Part shown: positions 42,549 through 51,874 of the stretch, piece after piece
Layout of the letters: every line of letters begins with the position of its first letter
How positions within the stretch are numbered: the first letter of the stretch is position 1
Assembly (NCBI GenBank): GCA_023434025.1
Contig: JAEYTL010000031.1
Span: 62,001 to 126,000 of the forward strand
DNA length: 64,000 nt
Direction: 5' to 3'
From: Bacteroidota bacterium
Lineage (GTDB): Bacteria > Bacteroidota > Bacteroidia > Flavobacteriales > Flavobacteriaceae
Made by a program: the position numbers and the translations under genes
The notes under the pieces: model-generated
Databases searched by the model: none
What the model was told of the DNA's origin: nothing
The model's input: the letters and a program-made list of their open reading frames with translations, nothing else

Positions 42549-45500
42549 ATGAGTACGAAATTCGCTGAATACAAAGGACTTGACCTGCCTACAGTGGCCT
42601 CGGAAGTGCTGAAGTATTGGAAAGAAAACCAGATTTTTGAACAAAGTGTCACCAGCCGTGAAGGCCGGTCACCGTATGTGTTTTTCGAGGGTCCGCCTTC
42701 GGCCAACGGTTTACCCGGAATTCACCACGTGATGGCTCGTGCGATTAAAGATATTTTTTGTCGTTATAAAACTCAAAAAGGGTTCCAGGTAAAACGAAAA
42801 GCTGGTTGGGATACCCACGGTTTACCGGTAGAATTGGGAACCGAAAAAGAATTAGGTATTACCAAAGAAGACATCGGTACCAAAATTACCGTGGCCGAAT
42901 ACAACGAAGCCTGTAAACGTACCGTCATGCGTTACACTGATGTGTGGAACGACCTGACTGAAAAAATGGGGTACTGGGTGGATATGAACGACCCGTATGT
43001 GACCTACAAATCAAAATACATGGAGTCGGTTTGGTGGTTGCTGAAACAGATTTATGATAAAGATTTGTTGTACAAAGGCTACACCATTCAACCGTATTCA
43101 CCAAAAGCCGGAACAGGTTTGTCTTCGCATGAAGTGAACCAACCCGGAAGTTACCGGGATGTAACCGATACGACGATTGTGGCCCAGTTTAAAACTAAAC
43201 CGGATACGTTGCCGGGCTTTTTACAAGGTTTTGGCGATATTCATATTTTAGCTTGGACGACTACACCTTGGACGTTACCGAGTAATACGGCGTTGACGGT
43301 TGGACCAAAAATTGAATATGTTTTAGTAAAGACTTTCAATCAATATACGTTTGAGCCAATTAATGTCGTGTTGGCGAAGAATTTAGTTGGAAAACAATTT
43401 GGAGGAAAGTACGTATTAGCCGTAAGCGAAGACGACTTTTCAAACTATAAAGCAGATGACAAGAAAATCCCGTATCAAATCTTAGCAGAATGCAAAGGTT
43501 CAGATTTAGTAGGTATCCGTTACGAACAATTATTGCCATGGATTTTACCGTATCAAAATCCCGAAAATGCGTTTCGGGTGATTTCGGGTGATTTCGTAAC
43601 TACGGAAGATGGAACCGGAATCGTACACACCGCTCCAACTTTTGGTGCCGATGATGCTAAAGTAGCCAAAGAAGCTACGCCGGAAGTACCGCCGATGCTG
43701 GTGTTGGATGCTTCAGGAAATCCGGTTCCATTAGTAGATTTACAAGGAAAATTTATTCATGGACTGGGTGCATTCTCCGGTAAATATGTCAAAAACGAAT
43801 ACTATAACGAAGGCGAAGCTCCCGAAAAATCGGCCGATGTTGAAATTGCCATCTTGTTGAAAGAAGAAAACAAAGCCTTCAAAGTAGAGAAATACGTACA
43901 CAGTTATCCGCATTGTTGGCGAACGGATAAACCGATCTTATACTATCCGTTGGATTCCTGGTTTATCAAAGTGACGGAAGTTAAAGACAGAATGTTCGAG
44001 TTGAACGATACGATCAACTGGAAACCTAAAGCTACCGGCGAAGGTCGTTTTGGTAACTGGTTGAAAAACGCCAACGACTGGAATTTATCCCGCTCACGGT
44101 ATTGGGGAATTCCGTTGCCGATTTGGCGTACGGAAGACAAAACGGAAGAAGTCATCATGGGTTCGGTGGAAGAATTATATCACGCTATTGAAAAATCGAT
44201 TGAAGCAGGTTTCCAGAAAGAAAATCCGTTTAAAGGATTTGAAATCGGCAACATGAGTGAGGAGAATTATGATTTGGTGGATTTGCACAAAAATGTGGTG
44301 GATGACATCGTATTGGTTTCGCCTTCCGGAAAGCCGATGAAACGGGAAACCGATTTAATTGATGTTTGGTTCGATTCTGGTGCGATGCCCTATGCTCAAT
44401 GGCATTACCCGTTTGAGAACAAGCATTTAATTGACAATAACGAAGCTTTTCCGGCTGATTTTATTGCCGAAGGAGTCGATCAGACCCGGGGGTGGTTTTA
44501 TACCCTGCATGCCATCGGAACCCTGGTTTTTGATAAGGTTGCTTATAGAAACGTGGTTTCCAACGGTTTGGTATTGGATAAAAACGGGCAGAAAATGTCC
44601 AAACGATTGGGCAATGCCATTGATCCGTTCACTACGTTGGCTGATTACGGACCGGATGCTACGCGTTGGTATATGATTGCCAATGCAAATCCGTGGGATA
44701 ATTTAAAATTTGATATCGAAGGCGTGGCCGAAGTGCGTCGTAAGTTTTTCGGTACGCTGTATAATACCTATTCGTTCTTTGCGTTGTATGCGAATATTGA
44801 CGGGTTTACGAACCGGGAAGCGGAAGTTCCGTTAACGGAAAGACCGGAAATTGACCGTTGGATTTTATCCGAATTGCAGACGCTGGTTCAGCTGGTGGAT
44901 GAAAGCTATGCCGATTATGAGCCAACGAGAGCAGCCCGGGCGATTTCCGATTTTGTGCAGGAGAATTTAAGCAACTGGTATGTTCGTCTGTGCAGAAGAA
45001 GATTTTGGAAAGGCGAATACGGCACCGATAAAATTGCGGCGTATCAAACCTTATATACCTGCTTGATTACGGTGGCCAAATTATCGGCTCCGGTTGCTCC
45101 GTTCTTTATGGACAGGCTTTACCGAGATTTAACACAGACAACACATTCAGAAAATTTTGACAGTGTACATTTGGCCGAATTTCCGAAATATGTTGAAAAA
45201 TATGTTGATAAATCGTTGGAGAGTAAAATGATGAAAGCACAAACAGTTTCGTCACTGGTTTTATCGCTTCGTAAGAAGGAGATGATCAAAGTACGTCAGC
45301 CCTTGCAAAAGGTAATGATTCCGATACTTGACGACCATCAGCGTGCCGAAATAGAAGCCGTTTCCGACCTGATTAAAGCAGAAGTAAACGTGAAAGAAGT
45401 GGTGTTGTTAGACGATGCATCGGGGGTATTGGTCAAGCAAATCAAGCCGAATTTTAAAGCCTTGGGTCCCCGTTTTGGTAAAGATATGGGATTGATTGCC

Positions 45501-45950
45501 AAAGAGATACAAAACTTTAGCCAGGAACAGATCAACGAATTAGACCGCAACGGCAGCTATACGCTTGTTATTTCAGGAAATTCAATAACTTTAACACAGG
45601 ATGACGTGGAAATTTCTTCACAGGATATTCCGGGCTGGTTGGTTGCGGGTGCAAATGGTATTACGGTAGCGTTAGACATCACCATCACAGAGGAGCTGAG
45701 AAAAGAAGGAATTGCCAGAGAACTGGTAAACCGTATTCAAAACCTGAGAAAAGACAGCGGTTTTGAAGTAACCGATAAGATCAAGGTGCAATTGATGAAA
45801 AACGGCTTATTGGAAGAAGCTGTTTTAGCCAATGAAACGTATATTAAATCGGAAACCCTGACAGAAACGTTGGTTTTGGAAACCAGTATAGAAAATGGTA
45901 CGGAAATTGAGTTTGACGATATTAAAACAAGAATAATAATTTCAAAATAG
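42549..45950 (+). CDS. ileS: Isoleucine--tRNA ligase
   Basis: The synthetase has 1133 residues from the ATG at 42549. The conserved start MSTKFAEYKGLDLPTVASEV excludes the longer in-frame extension through repeat DNA. The HIGH-region reads PPSANGLPGIHH and the KMSKS loop QKMSKRLGNAID. The editing domain and anticodon-binding region follow, with a long C-terminal tail. The length and GLPGIHH signature suggest the eukaryote-like (type 2) IleRS class, which is less mupirocin-sensitive in other bacteria (inference). The DksA-like gene begins 6 bases after its stop. Confidence 0.97.
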   Translation: MSTKFAEYKGLDLPTVASEVLKYWKENQIFEQSVTSREGRSPYVFFEGPPSANGLPGIHHVMARAIKDIFCRYKTQKGFQVKRKAGWDTHGLPVELGTEKELGITKEDIGTKITVAEYNEACKRTVMRYTDVWNDLTEKMGYWVDMNDPYVTYKSKYMESVWWLLKQIYDKDLLYKGYTIQPYSPKAGTGLSSHEVNQPGSYRDVTDTTIVAQFKTKPDTLPGFLQGFGDIHILAWTTTPWTLPSNTALTVGPKIEYVLVKTFNQYTFEPINVVLAKNLVGKQFGGKYVLAVSEDDFSNYKADDKKIPYQILAECKGSDLVGIRYEQLLPWILPYQNPENAFRVISGDFVTTEDGTGIVHTAPTFGADDAKVAKEATPEVPPMLVLDASGNPVPLVDLQGKFIHGLGAFSGKYVKNEYYNEGEAPEKSADVEIAILLKEENKAFKVEKYVHSYPHCWRTDKPILYYPLDSWFIKVTEVKDRMFELNDTINWKPKATGEGRFGNWLKNANDWNLSRSRYWGIPLPIWRTEDKTEEVIMGSVEELYHAIEKSIEAGFQKENPFKGFEIGNMSEENYDLVDLHKNVVDDIVLVSPSGKPMKRETDLIDVWFDSGAMPYAQWHYPFENKHLIDNNEAFPADFIAEGVDQTRGWFYTLHAIGTLVFDKVAYRNVVSNGLVLDKNGQKMSKRLGNAIDPFTTLADYGPDATRWYMIANANPWDNLKFDIEGVAEVRRKFFGTLYNTYSFFALYANIDGFTNREAEVPLTERPEIDRWILSELQTLVQLVDESYADYEPTRAARAISDFVQENLSNWYVRLCRRRFWKGEYGTDKIAAYQTLYTCLITVAKLSAPVAPFFMDRLYRDLTQTTHSENFDSVHLAEFPKYVEKYVDKSLESKMMKAQTVSSLVLSLRKKEMIKVRQPLQKVMIPILDDHQRAEIEAVSDLIKAEVNVKEVVLLDDASGVLVKQIKPNFKALGPRFGKDMGLIAKEIQNFSQEQINELDRNGSYTLVISGNSITLTQDDVEISSQDIPGWLVAGANGITVALDITITEELRKEGIARELVNRIQNLRKDSGFEVTDKIKVQLMKNGLLEEAVLANETYIKSETLTETLVLETSIENGTEIEFDDIKTRIIISK

Positions 45951-45956
45951 ATTAAT

Positions 45957-46337
45957 ATGACAGATGAAGTAGTACGATACTCAGAAGCCGATTTGGCGGA
46001 GTTCAAAGAAATTATCTTAAAAAAAATTGAGAAAGCCCAAAATGATTTGGAACTCATCAAAAGTGCCTATATGAATGATTTGAATAACGGCACGGATGAT
46101 ACTTCGCCCACTTTCAAAGCATTTGAAGAAGGCAGTGAAACCATGAGTAAAGAAGCAAACTCTCAATTAGCGATTCGCCAGGAAAAATTTATCCGCGATT
46201 TAAGAAATGCTCTTTTCAGAGTGGAAAACAAAACATACGGTGTTTGTAAAGTAACGGGTAAATTAATTTCAAAAGAACGTCTGAAATTGGTTCCTCATGC
46301 TACGATGAGTATAGAAGCTAAAAATATGCAGCGATAA
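45957..46337 (+). CDS. DksA/TraR family protein lacking the full zinc finger
   Basis: The 126-residue protein is a coiled-coil hairpin (about 10-90) and a C-terminal DksA-like fold (LFRVENKTYGVCKVTGKLISKERLKLVPHAT). Only one of the four zinc-ligand cysteines remains (YGVCKVTG). DksA proteins enter the RNA polymerase secondary channel and modify ppGpp control of promoters; whether this variant still does so is an inference. It is directly downstream of ileS (6-base gap) and closed by a strong terminator, so it is probably co-transcribed. Confidence 0.9.
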   Translation: MTDEVVRYSEADLAEFKEIILKKIEKAQNDLELIKSAYMNDLNNGTDDTSPTFKAFEEGSETMSKEANSQLAIRQEKFIRDLRNALFRVENKTYGVCKVTGKLISKERLKLVPHATMSIEAKNMQR

Positions 46338-46427
46338 AAGTTGCTGAGAGCATAGTTTGAAAGTTTTTAAATAATGACTAGTCCTAGAAAACCCATACAG
46401 GTTTATATTAGACAAAAATAATTAATC

Positions 46428-46462
46428 AAACACTTGCAAAAACGTTTTTGCAAGTGTTTTTT
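46428..46462. terminator. Bidirectional terminator between the DksA-like gene and the exosortase
   Basis: A perfect 16-bp palindrome with no separate spacer (AAACACTTGC... at 46428-46443 with 46444-46459) is followed by T6 on the plus strand. It separates two convergent genes. Confidence 0.88.
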
Positions 46463-46486
46463 GTTACATACGTTTTTCTTTATTTC

Positions 46487-47710
46487 TTATTTAGAATCAA
46501 TTCTTTTTACTTCGTTAATCAATCGAATCGGTTTATTGTAAATTAATTTCATCGACATTACTTCGAGAAATGAAGTGTATTTTTTGTTACCACATTCATA
46601 CCACCATAAAGACTCATATAAAATGGAATCTTTTTCCATTACATTAAACCATACTTTTCGATTATCAACTAAAATTTCTTTGGCTTGAAGAATTTTGTAA
46701 CCGTCGCCTGTCCAACAAATAAGTGGTTTGTGCGATGGGGTTTTGATGTAAATTAGTTTTTCTTTTGTTTCAATTTTAAAAACTTCTACATTAAACCATC
46801 TTCCCTCTTTTAAGTTGTATTGTGCATCAATATCCTTTAGCAAATCATAATTTATTGGATTTTTCATTTCAAAACTTGTCAAAAGAACAACTAAGAAAGA
46901 AACTGCAATTGGAATTAGTTTTGAATTAAAATTTGATGTGCTTATTTCGGCTATAGTTGGTTTAAAATAGCGAATAAGAAATAGCATCGGAATAACCTGA
47001 TAGATAGCAAAACAAAACAGTCCTATCGCATGATGAAAAATGTTTTCTTCGGTGCATTTTAATAAAATCAAAGCAATAATTCTAAAGTAATTTGAAATAA
47101 CATTTAAAAGAATTACGAATAGGCAAAAAAGTAAAATTTGAATTATTCCAAAATACCGATTTTGCTTTTTTTCTTCAAGTGTCAGTAGAATTGCTCCAGT
47201 AAGTAATCCTGTTTTAAACATTGATAACCCCATACATGCTGTATCAATTGTAATTCTTGCTCCGTTGATATAAAAATTTACCCCTTCCACTTTATCAATT
47301 TCAATGAAATTTTTTAACGTATGATATACAATATTACAGAGTGATTGCTTAATTTCTGACGTTAAATGTTCGAAAAACTTATTGAAAACGGTAGAGAACA
47401 ATAGAATACAAATAAAAGCAATGAACGAAAATTTCTTAGTTAAACTATAATAAATCAAACAAATAAAAAAAGCAATCGATAAAAAATGAAGCGATTTTGT
47501 GTGTAATCTGAAACTAATAAATTCAAACAAAATAATTAATCCAACTAGCCAAAAACTGATGTTGAGATTTGTTTTTCTTCCACCAATAAAAAATAAAATT
47601 ATAGAAAAAAATATTCCAAAAAAATCATTAGAAATTCCAAAATTAATCACCAACACAATAAGAATGACGAGAATGGATAACGCAATTTTATTTTGGTATA
47701 AAAACTTCAT
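46487..47710 (-). CDS. xrtN: Exosortase, XrtN type, with fused C-terminal periplasmic domain
   Basis: The 407-residue polytopic membrane protease/transpeptidase has about nine membrane segments (residues 8-250) with the exosortase catalytic residues: Cys159 in DTACMGLS, Arg210 in NYFRI and His226 in HHAIG. Residues about 281-407 form an extra soluble domain with PSHKPLICWTGDGYKI, reminiscent of the EpsI/DUF3485 domain found with other exosortases. Exosortases cut PEP-CTERM-like tails at the outer face of the inner membrane. Its start codon directly follows the stop of the VIT-domain gene, its likely single substrate. The subtype name rests on that pairing. Confidence 0.85.
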   Translation of the reverse strand: MKFLYQNKIALSILVILIVLVINFGISNDFFGIFFSIILFFIGGRKTNLNISFWLVGLIILFEFISFRLHTKSLHFLSIAFFICLIYYSLTKKFSFIAFICILLFSTVFNKFFEHLTSEIKQSLCNIVYHTLKNFIEIDKVEGVNFYINGARITIDTACMGLSMFKTGLLTGAILLTLEEKKQNRYFGIIQILLFCLFVILLNVISNYFRIIALILLKCTEENIFHHAIGLFCFAIYQVIPMLFLIRYFKPTIAEISTSNFNSKLIPIAVSFLVVLLTSFEMKNPINYDLLKDIDAQYNLKEGRWFNVEVFKIETKEKLIYIKTPSHKPLICWTGDGYKILQAKEILVDNRKVWFNVMEKDSILYESLWWYECGNKKYTSFLEVMSMKLIYNKPIRLINEVKRIDSK

Positions 47711-50209
47711 TTAAACCGATTGTTTTTTACTTTTTTTATAATAAACAAAAAGTATAACTAAGATTAAGATAATTAAAACCCATTCGTGCGGTTCTGGTAC
47801 AGCACCATCGTTGTTAATTGAGGCGTTTCCTAAAGTGTCAATGTTTTTTTCGATGCCATTTTTAGTATAATCTTCGTCTGTTTCTAAAACAATTAATGAT
47901 GTGATTGGCGTTACAATATTAGCATCTTGAGCCAAAGTAACATATTTATTAACTGCTAAAGAATCGTTTTGAATAGTTACTTGTTCTTCCAGTACTTTTC
48001 CAAAAGCATACATTCTGTAGATGTGATTTGATCCATTGCTTGAAAGTTTCTCGAACGTTTCTTTCTTATGTATAGAAATGCCAGCGGGTTCAATATTTAC
48101 TCTGTTTTCATCAGTTGTAAGCGATAGAAACTGATTGTTTTTTACTAATTTCAAAGCATTATCTAGATCTGTTTGAATGAATTCAACATACTTTTGTTCT
48201 TTAATGGTTTGCCAAAACGGGTTAATTTCTGAAGAAATATTAATTGCTTTAAGTTGTTTTTGTTTTGTGCCTGATTTTATTTTATTTAAGAATTCTGAGG
48301 TTTGTAATTCTTCAAAATTGGCAGAGTATGAGCCGCTTTTGGTTATAATTAAACTGTTTTCTGATAAAGTATATAACGGTAAAAGAGAATACTGTAAATT
48401 TTCAAATTGAGTAAAAACAGTTTCATAGTTTGCTGAATTGATTTCTTCTTTTTTATTATTAATAATGACCGTGAATTTATTTTTGTTGAGGTTGACGATT
48501 TTTTTGATTTCCTCTAATGACCAATTACTATCTAAGTCCAAAACAATTTCAGATGGAATAAATGAATTGTTTCCACTTTCTATCGGATTGATTTCATACA
48601 CATTGTCTTTCCAAATAAACGAACTCGTGTAAGTTGAATTGCTGATAGGAAGAAAAGCTTCCCATTTATCCAAACCTCTTGATTCATTGATGTAAAAGTT
48701 GTTTTTCAATTCGAAATTCTTATCCGAATCAAATTTTTCATTGCCCGAAATTTGAAGTCTCGAAAGCGTTTCAGCATTTGAAATATTTGGACCTTTTATG
48801 TTTAAACTTTGGTATTTTAATTTATTATTTTCTAATTTCAGAGGTGTTGTAAAACCGCATTTAAAAGTTCTTGGTAAATCATAACTAACAGGAAAAACTC
48901 TAACAACCACTCTATTGCCTTCTCTCCATTGCATTAAAGACGGATCGCGAGCTTCAACACCAACGATTTGAGTGTAGGCTTTTTGAGCTTTTTCTTTTGT
49001 GGTTAAAATACCTTTTCGTTCAACTCCATTCACCCATAATGAAAGTGATGTTGCCACAGAACCTTCCGGCAATTGAAATGAATAAATAGCTTCTTTAGGA
49101 TTCCAAGTCTTTTCCTCAATGGCAATATCCATGGTGATTTCGGTGTAAGCGAGTCTTTCGTTCGGATAAATTTTTACGTCTTCTTTGATGTTTTTAGTAA
49201 TTAAATCATCTCCGCTCCACAATTGTTCCTCAGTTTCCAGTCTTTTATCAAAATTTGATTTTAAAATATTTATCCGATCATCAACACTCAAACCAGTATC
49301 TTTTGTATAAAAATAAGCCACATTCACAAAAGGATTGTGCGATTTTCGTTCATTATATTGTTTAGCAGAAAAAAAGCGAAACTGTTGAGAATCAAAAAAA
49401 TTCTCTGTTGAAGTATAAACTAAGTCTTTTTTAAGTAAAATTTCATTAAAAAAATTAGGCTTTAAACTTTGAGAAACGGTGATGTAAGTTGGTAAATCAG
49501 AGTTGGTTTCAAATGTTTTTAATATGGAATGACTTCTAATTTTTTCACTTTCTTTATTTAATTGAATCGTAAAAACAACAAAACTTAGTATTGTTAACAT
49601 CATTCCGCCGCTAAATGAAATGAGATTGTTTTTGTTCTTCGGAAGTGTTTTAACCAATCTAAATGTGTGAATAACAAGTACTATGAAAGGAACCAAACCA
49701 TAGAATCCTAATCCTAAAGCCAAAATCCCTACAACAGAATAGAAGGTTAATGGCATTAAATAGATAGCGTAATAAACGATTAATAAAATTGTTGTTCCGT
49801 TGATAAAAAATGAAATTGGGATAATCCATTTGCTTTTAAAATTGCTATAAATGAAAAAATTTGAAAAGCAAAATAAAAAGGTAAGTACATAAACCCAAAC
49901 CGGTAAGTTTTCAAAAATATTAATGAGTACATTGGTACAAAAACATCCAATAAACCAATTTAAAATCAAGAAAGGAACCAGATGAATAAATTCTTCTCTT
50001 TTTCTGATTAGTTTAAAAGAAACAATAACACCATAAACCAATCCTACAAATAAACTAAAAATACACAACGTTTGCATAGCATCGTTGTTTATTCTTAGCC
50101 CGATAATAGCTATCGTAAGCATAACTATTCCTAAAATAGCTACAGAAACACTCGCTTTAACCCCGATTTGATTAAAATAATTTCTAAAATTTTCCAGATT
50201 GATTTCCAT
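47711..50209 (-). CDS. XrtN-system VIT domain membrane protein with PEP-type sorting tail
   Basis: The 832-residue protein has six or seven N-terminal membrane segments (about 18-215) and a large extracytoplasmic part containing a VIT (inter-alpha-trypsin) domain (about 350-460: KAYTQIVGVEARDPSLMQW, RVFPVSY). The C-terminal tail is VPEPHEW (804-810), a membrane segment (810-824) and KKSKK. That tail is a PEP-CTERM-like sorting signal: Pro-Glu-Pro, hydrophobic helix, basic end. It is adjacent with zero spacing to the exosortase gene, so the pair looks like a dedicated protease-substrate unit. The function of the processed protein is unknown. Confidence 0.85.
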   Translation of the reverse strand: MEINLENFRNYFNQIGVKASVSVAILGIVMLTIAIIGLRINNDAMQTLCIFSLFVGLVYGVIVSFKLIRKREEFIHLVPFLILNWFIGCFCTNVLINIFENLPVWVYVLTFLFCFSNFFIYSNFKSKWIIPISFFINGTTILLIVYYAIYLMPLTFYSVVGILALGLGFYGLVPFIVLVIHTFRLVKTLPKNKNNLISFSGGMMLTILSFVVFTIQLNKESEKIRSHSILKTFETNSDLPTYITVSQSLKPNFFNEILLKKDLVYTSTENFFDSQQFRFFSAKQYNERKSHNPFVNVAYFYTKDTGLSVDDRINILKSNFDKRLETEEQLWSGDDLITKNIKEDVKIYPNERLAYTEITMDIAIEEKTWNPKEAIYSFQLPEGSVATSLSLWVNGVERKGILTTKEKAQKAYTQIVGVEARDPSLMQWREGNRVVVRVFPVSYDLPRTFKCGFTTPLKLENNKLKYQSLNIKGPNISNAETLSRLQISGNEKFDSDKNFELKNNFYINESRGLDKWEAFLPISNSTYTSSFIWKDNVYEINPIESGNNSFIPSEIVLDLDSNWSLEEIKKIVNLNKNKFTVIINNKKEEINSANYETVFTQFENLQYSLLPLYTLSENSLIITKSGSYSANFEELQTSEFLNKIKSGTKQKQLKAINISSEINPFWQTIKEQKYVEFIQTDLDNALKLVKNNQFLSLTTDENRVNIEPAGISIHKKETFEKLSSNGSNHIYRMYAFGKVLEEQVTIQNDSLAVNKYVTLAQDANIVTPITSLIVLETDEDYTKNGIEKNIDTLGNASINNDGAVPEPHEWVLIILILVILFVYYKKSKKQSV

Positions 50210-50237
50210 GTTTATTTTTTTAAAGCACTTTGAAAAA

Positions 50238-50245
50238 CAAAGTTA
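50238..50245 (-). promoter_or_regulatory. -7 promoter element (TAACTTTG) for the VIT-exosortase operon
   Basis: TAACTTTG on the minus strand lies 28 bases before the ATG at 50209. A TTG (50261-50263) is present but the spacer is only 15 bases, short of the usual 19-20. Confidence 0.45.
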
Positions 50246-50361
50246 AATAAATATTTATTACAACCTAATTTTTTTGATTTTTTATTCTGAGTAGATTTGA
50301 TGTCAATGAAATTATGAGTTAAGCTAAATCAGAATTTTTAAATTCCTAATTGTAAAACCAT

Positions 50362-50393
50362 AAAAAAACCCAAATAGTAGTGGACTCTGGGTT
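50362..50393 (-). terminator. Terminator of the LVIVD-repeat gene
   Basis: On the minus strand AACCCA...TGGGTT forms a hairpin that is directly followed by a run of T, about 62 bases after the stop at 50455. Confidence 0.7.
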
Positions 50394-50454
50394 AATTTTG
50401 AACGGTAATTGGTATAAATTGTTTTACCACTTATAAAAAGAATTCAGCTGAAAA

Positions 50455-51702
50455 TTAAAAATTCACCACACTTATCACTTCCAACGTGTGATTTTCGCCA
50501 TAGTTATATTGAATGATTTTGTTGGTTCCCACGGCAATCAGATGGGTGTTTAAAGCAATGACGTCTTTTACGTCTGTTTCGTATGCATTCATTAAGATTA
50601 ACTCTGCAGAATTTGTTGCATCAAAAACGTTCAGTTTACCATGGGCACAAACATACAGTACATTGTTCAGGATGCCTAATCCGTAAGGTTGGTTTAACAG
50701 GTAGGTAGACAGCAGGGTCGGGTTTTGAATGTTGGTGATGTTAATGACATTAACCTGATCTTCAATCGAACCGCAATTGGAGCCTCCCCGAACGGTAATA
50801 TAGGCAGTGTCTCCGTAAACCACCACCGGATCGCAGGCTGTGGCATGGGCAAAACCGGATACAAAATAAGGGTTGAACTCATCATAAGCATTCACAATAT
50901 ACATTCCGTTGGTAGAGCCTATAAAAAGAAATTCTTTTTGCTTGAATAGCGTTTCAAACAAACCGCCACCCAACCATTCGTTCATGTAAACGGTTTTGTC
51001 GTAAACCGTTTCTGCCGGATTGGAGATGTTAAATACTTTAAGGCTTTGGGATTCCACCGTGTACAAAGCATTGTTGTTAATTTGAAATTTGGCATAAGAA
51101 CCACCCGTTCCGACATTTCCGCCACTGACACTTTCAAAATTTGCAAGGGCATCATTTGCCCAGGTTATGTATTCTTCGGTTGGTCTTTCCCGAGTTTCAA
51201 CGCTGAAACCAACCATGATTTCACCTTCTGACGGATAAACATCATAAGCATAAAATTCTGCCTCATCAGGATAAGCAGGGTAAAAGGAAATTACATTTTC
51301 GGCAATCCTGACCACCTCAATATGGTTAAGGTCAGCAATATCAAAAACAACCAGATCCACAAAATTATCGGCATACAGATAGTGGCCTTTTACGGCAATG
51401 TCATGCACGCCTTCCAGCTTGATAAAAGCGGTATTTTGAGGGGCAGAAGGATTAGAATTATCAAAAATGTGGATGCCGGATTCCTGAGCCACATAAAAAA
51501 GAAGGTTTTCGGCAACATAAATTTTTCCGTCAGCATGGGTTGGTTGGGCAGCGGTCACCGAAATGGAACTCCGTAAAGCATTCAATGATTTGATAACCGG
51601 TACAGCAAATTTTGCCGTTTCTCCGGAACGGTCATCATCCTGGTTACAGTTTGCCAGAAAGCAGGTGAAGAAGGATATGCAAAGTAATTTTAATGTTTTC
51701 AT
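50455..51702 (-). CDS. LVIVD-repeat lipoprotein (beta-propeller)
   Basis: The 415-residue protein has a lipoprotein signal peptide with lipobox LANC (Cys19) followed by an acidic QDDDR segment. In Bacteroidota, acidic residues after the Cys favour surface exposure of lipoproteins. The rest consists of repeated LVIVD-type beta-propeller blades (LVVFDIADLNHIEVV, LKVFNISNPAETVYD, VNVINITNIQNPTLLS). Ligand and function are unknown. It is a single-gene unit divergent from lspA. Confidence 0.88.
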   Translation of the reverse strand: MKTLKLLCISFFTCFLANCNQDDDRSGETAKFAVPVIKSLNALRSSISVTAAQPTHADGKIYVAENLLFYVAQESGIHIFDNSNPSAPQNTAFIKLEGVHDIAVKGHYLYADNFVDLVVFDIADLNHIEVVRIAENVISFYPAYPDEAEFYAYDVYPSEGEIMVGFSVETRERPTEEYITWANDALANFESVSGGNVGTGGSYAKFQINNNALYTVESQSLKVFNISNPAETVYDKTVYMNEWLGGGLFETLFKQKEFLFIGSTNGMYIVNAYDEFNPYFVSGFAHATACDPVVVYGDTAYITVRGGSNCGSIEDQVNVINITNIQNPTLLSTYLLNQPYGLGILNNVLYVCAHGKLNVFDATNSAELILMNAYETDVKDVIALNTHLIAVGTNKIIQYNYGENHTLEVISVVNF

Positions 51703-51848
51703 TATCAGTCAGGTTAGGTTGAACAAATGTAAATCCATTTTTAATAAACGGAAGATGTAAAAAAGACAAAAGGTTGCGTGAAATGCTAAAAATTATTTAA
51801 AGTTTTGTCCGTAAACAGCATATTTCCCTTTTTGTTTGAGAATATTGC

Positions 51849-51856
51849 TATTTTTG
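51849..51856 (+). promoter_or_regulatory. -7 promoter element (TATTTTTG) for lspA
   Basis: TATTTTTGC matches TAnnTTTG and lies 18 bases before the ATG at 51875. A -33 TTG at consensus spacing is not evident. Confidence 0.5.
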
Positions 51857-51874
51857 CACCATAAAATCTGAAGA

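Noticed and set aside
43572..43600. Tandem duplication of CGGGTGATTT inside ileS
   Set aside because: It keeps the frame and encodes FRVISGDFV, a plausible conserved IleRS segment, so it is ordinary coding sequence.
46375..46420. Stretch with ACTAGTCCTAGAAAACCC and CATACAGG resembling the end of an insertion sequence
   Set aside because: No transposase, no matching inverted end and no target duplication are visible, so the resemblance is not enough to call a mobile-element remnant.
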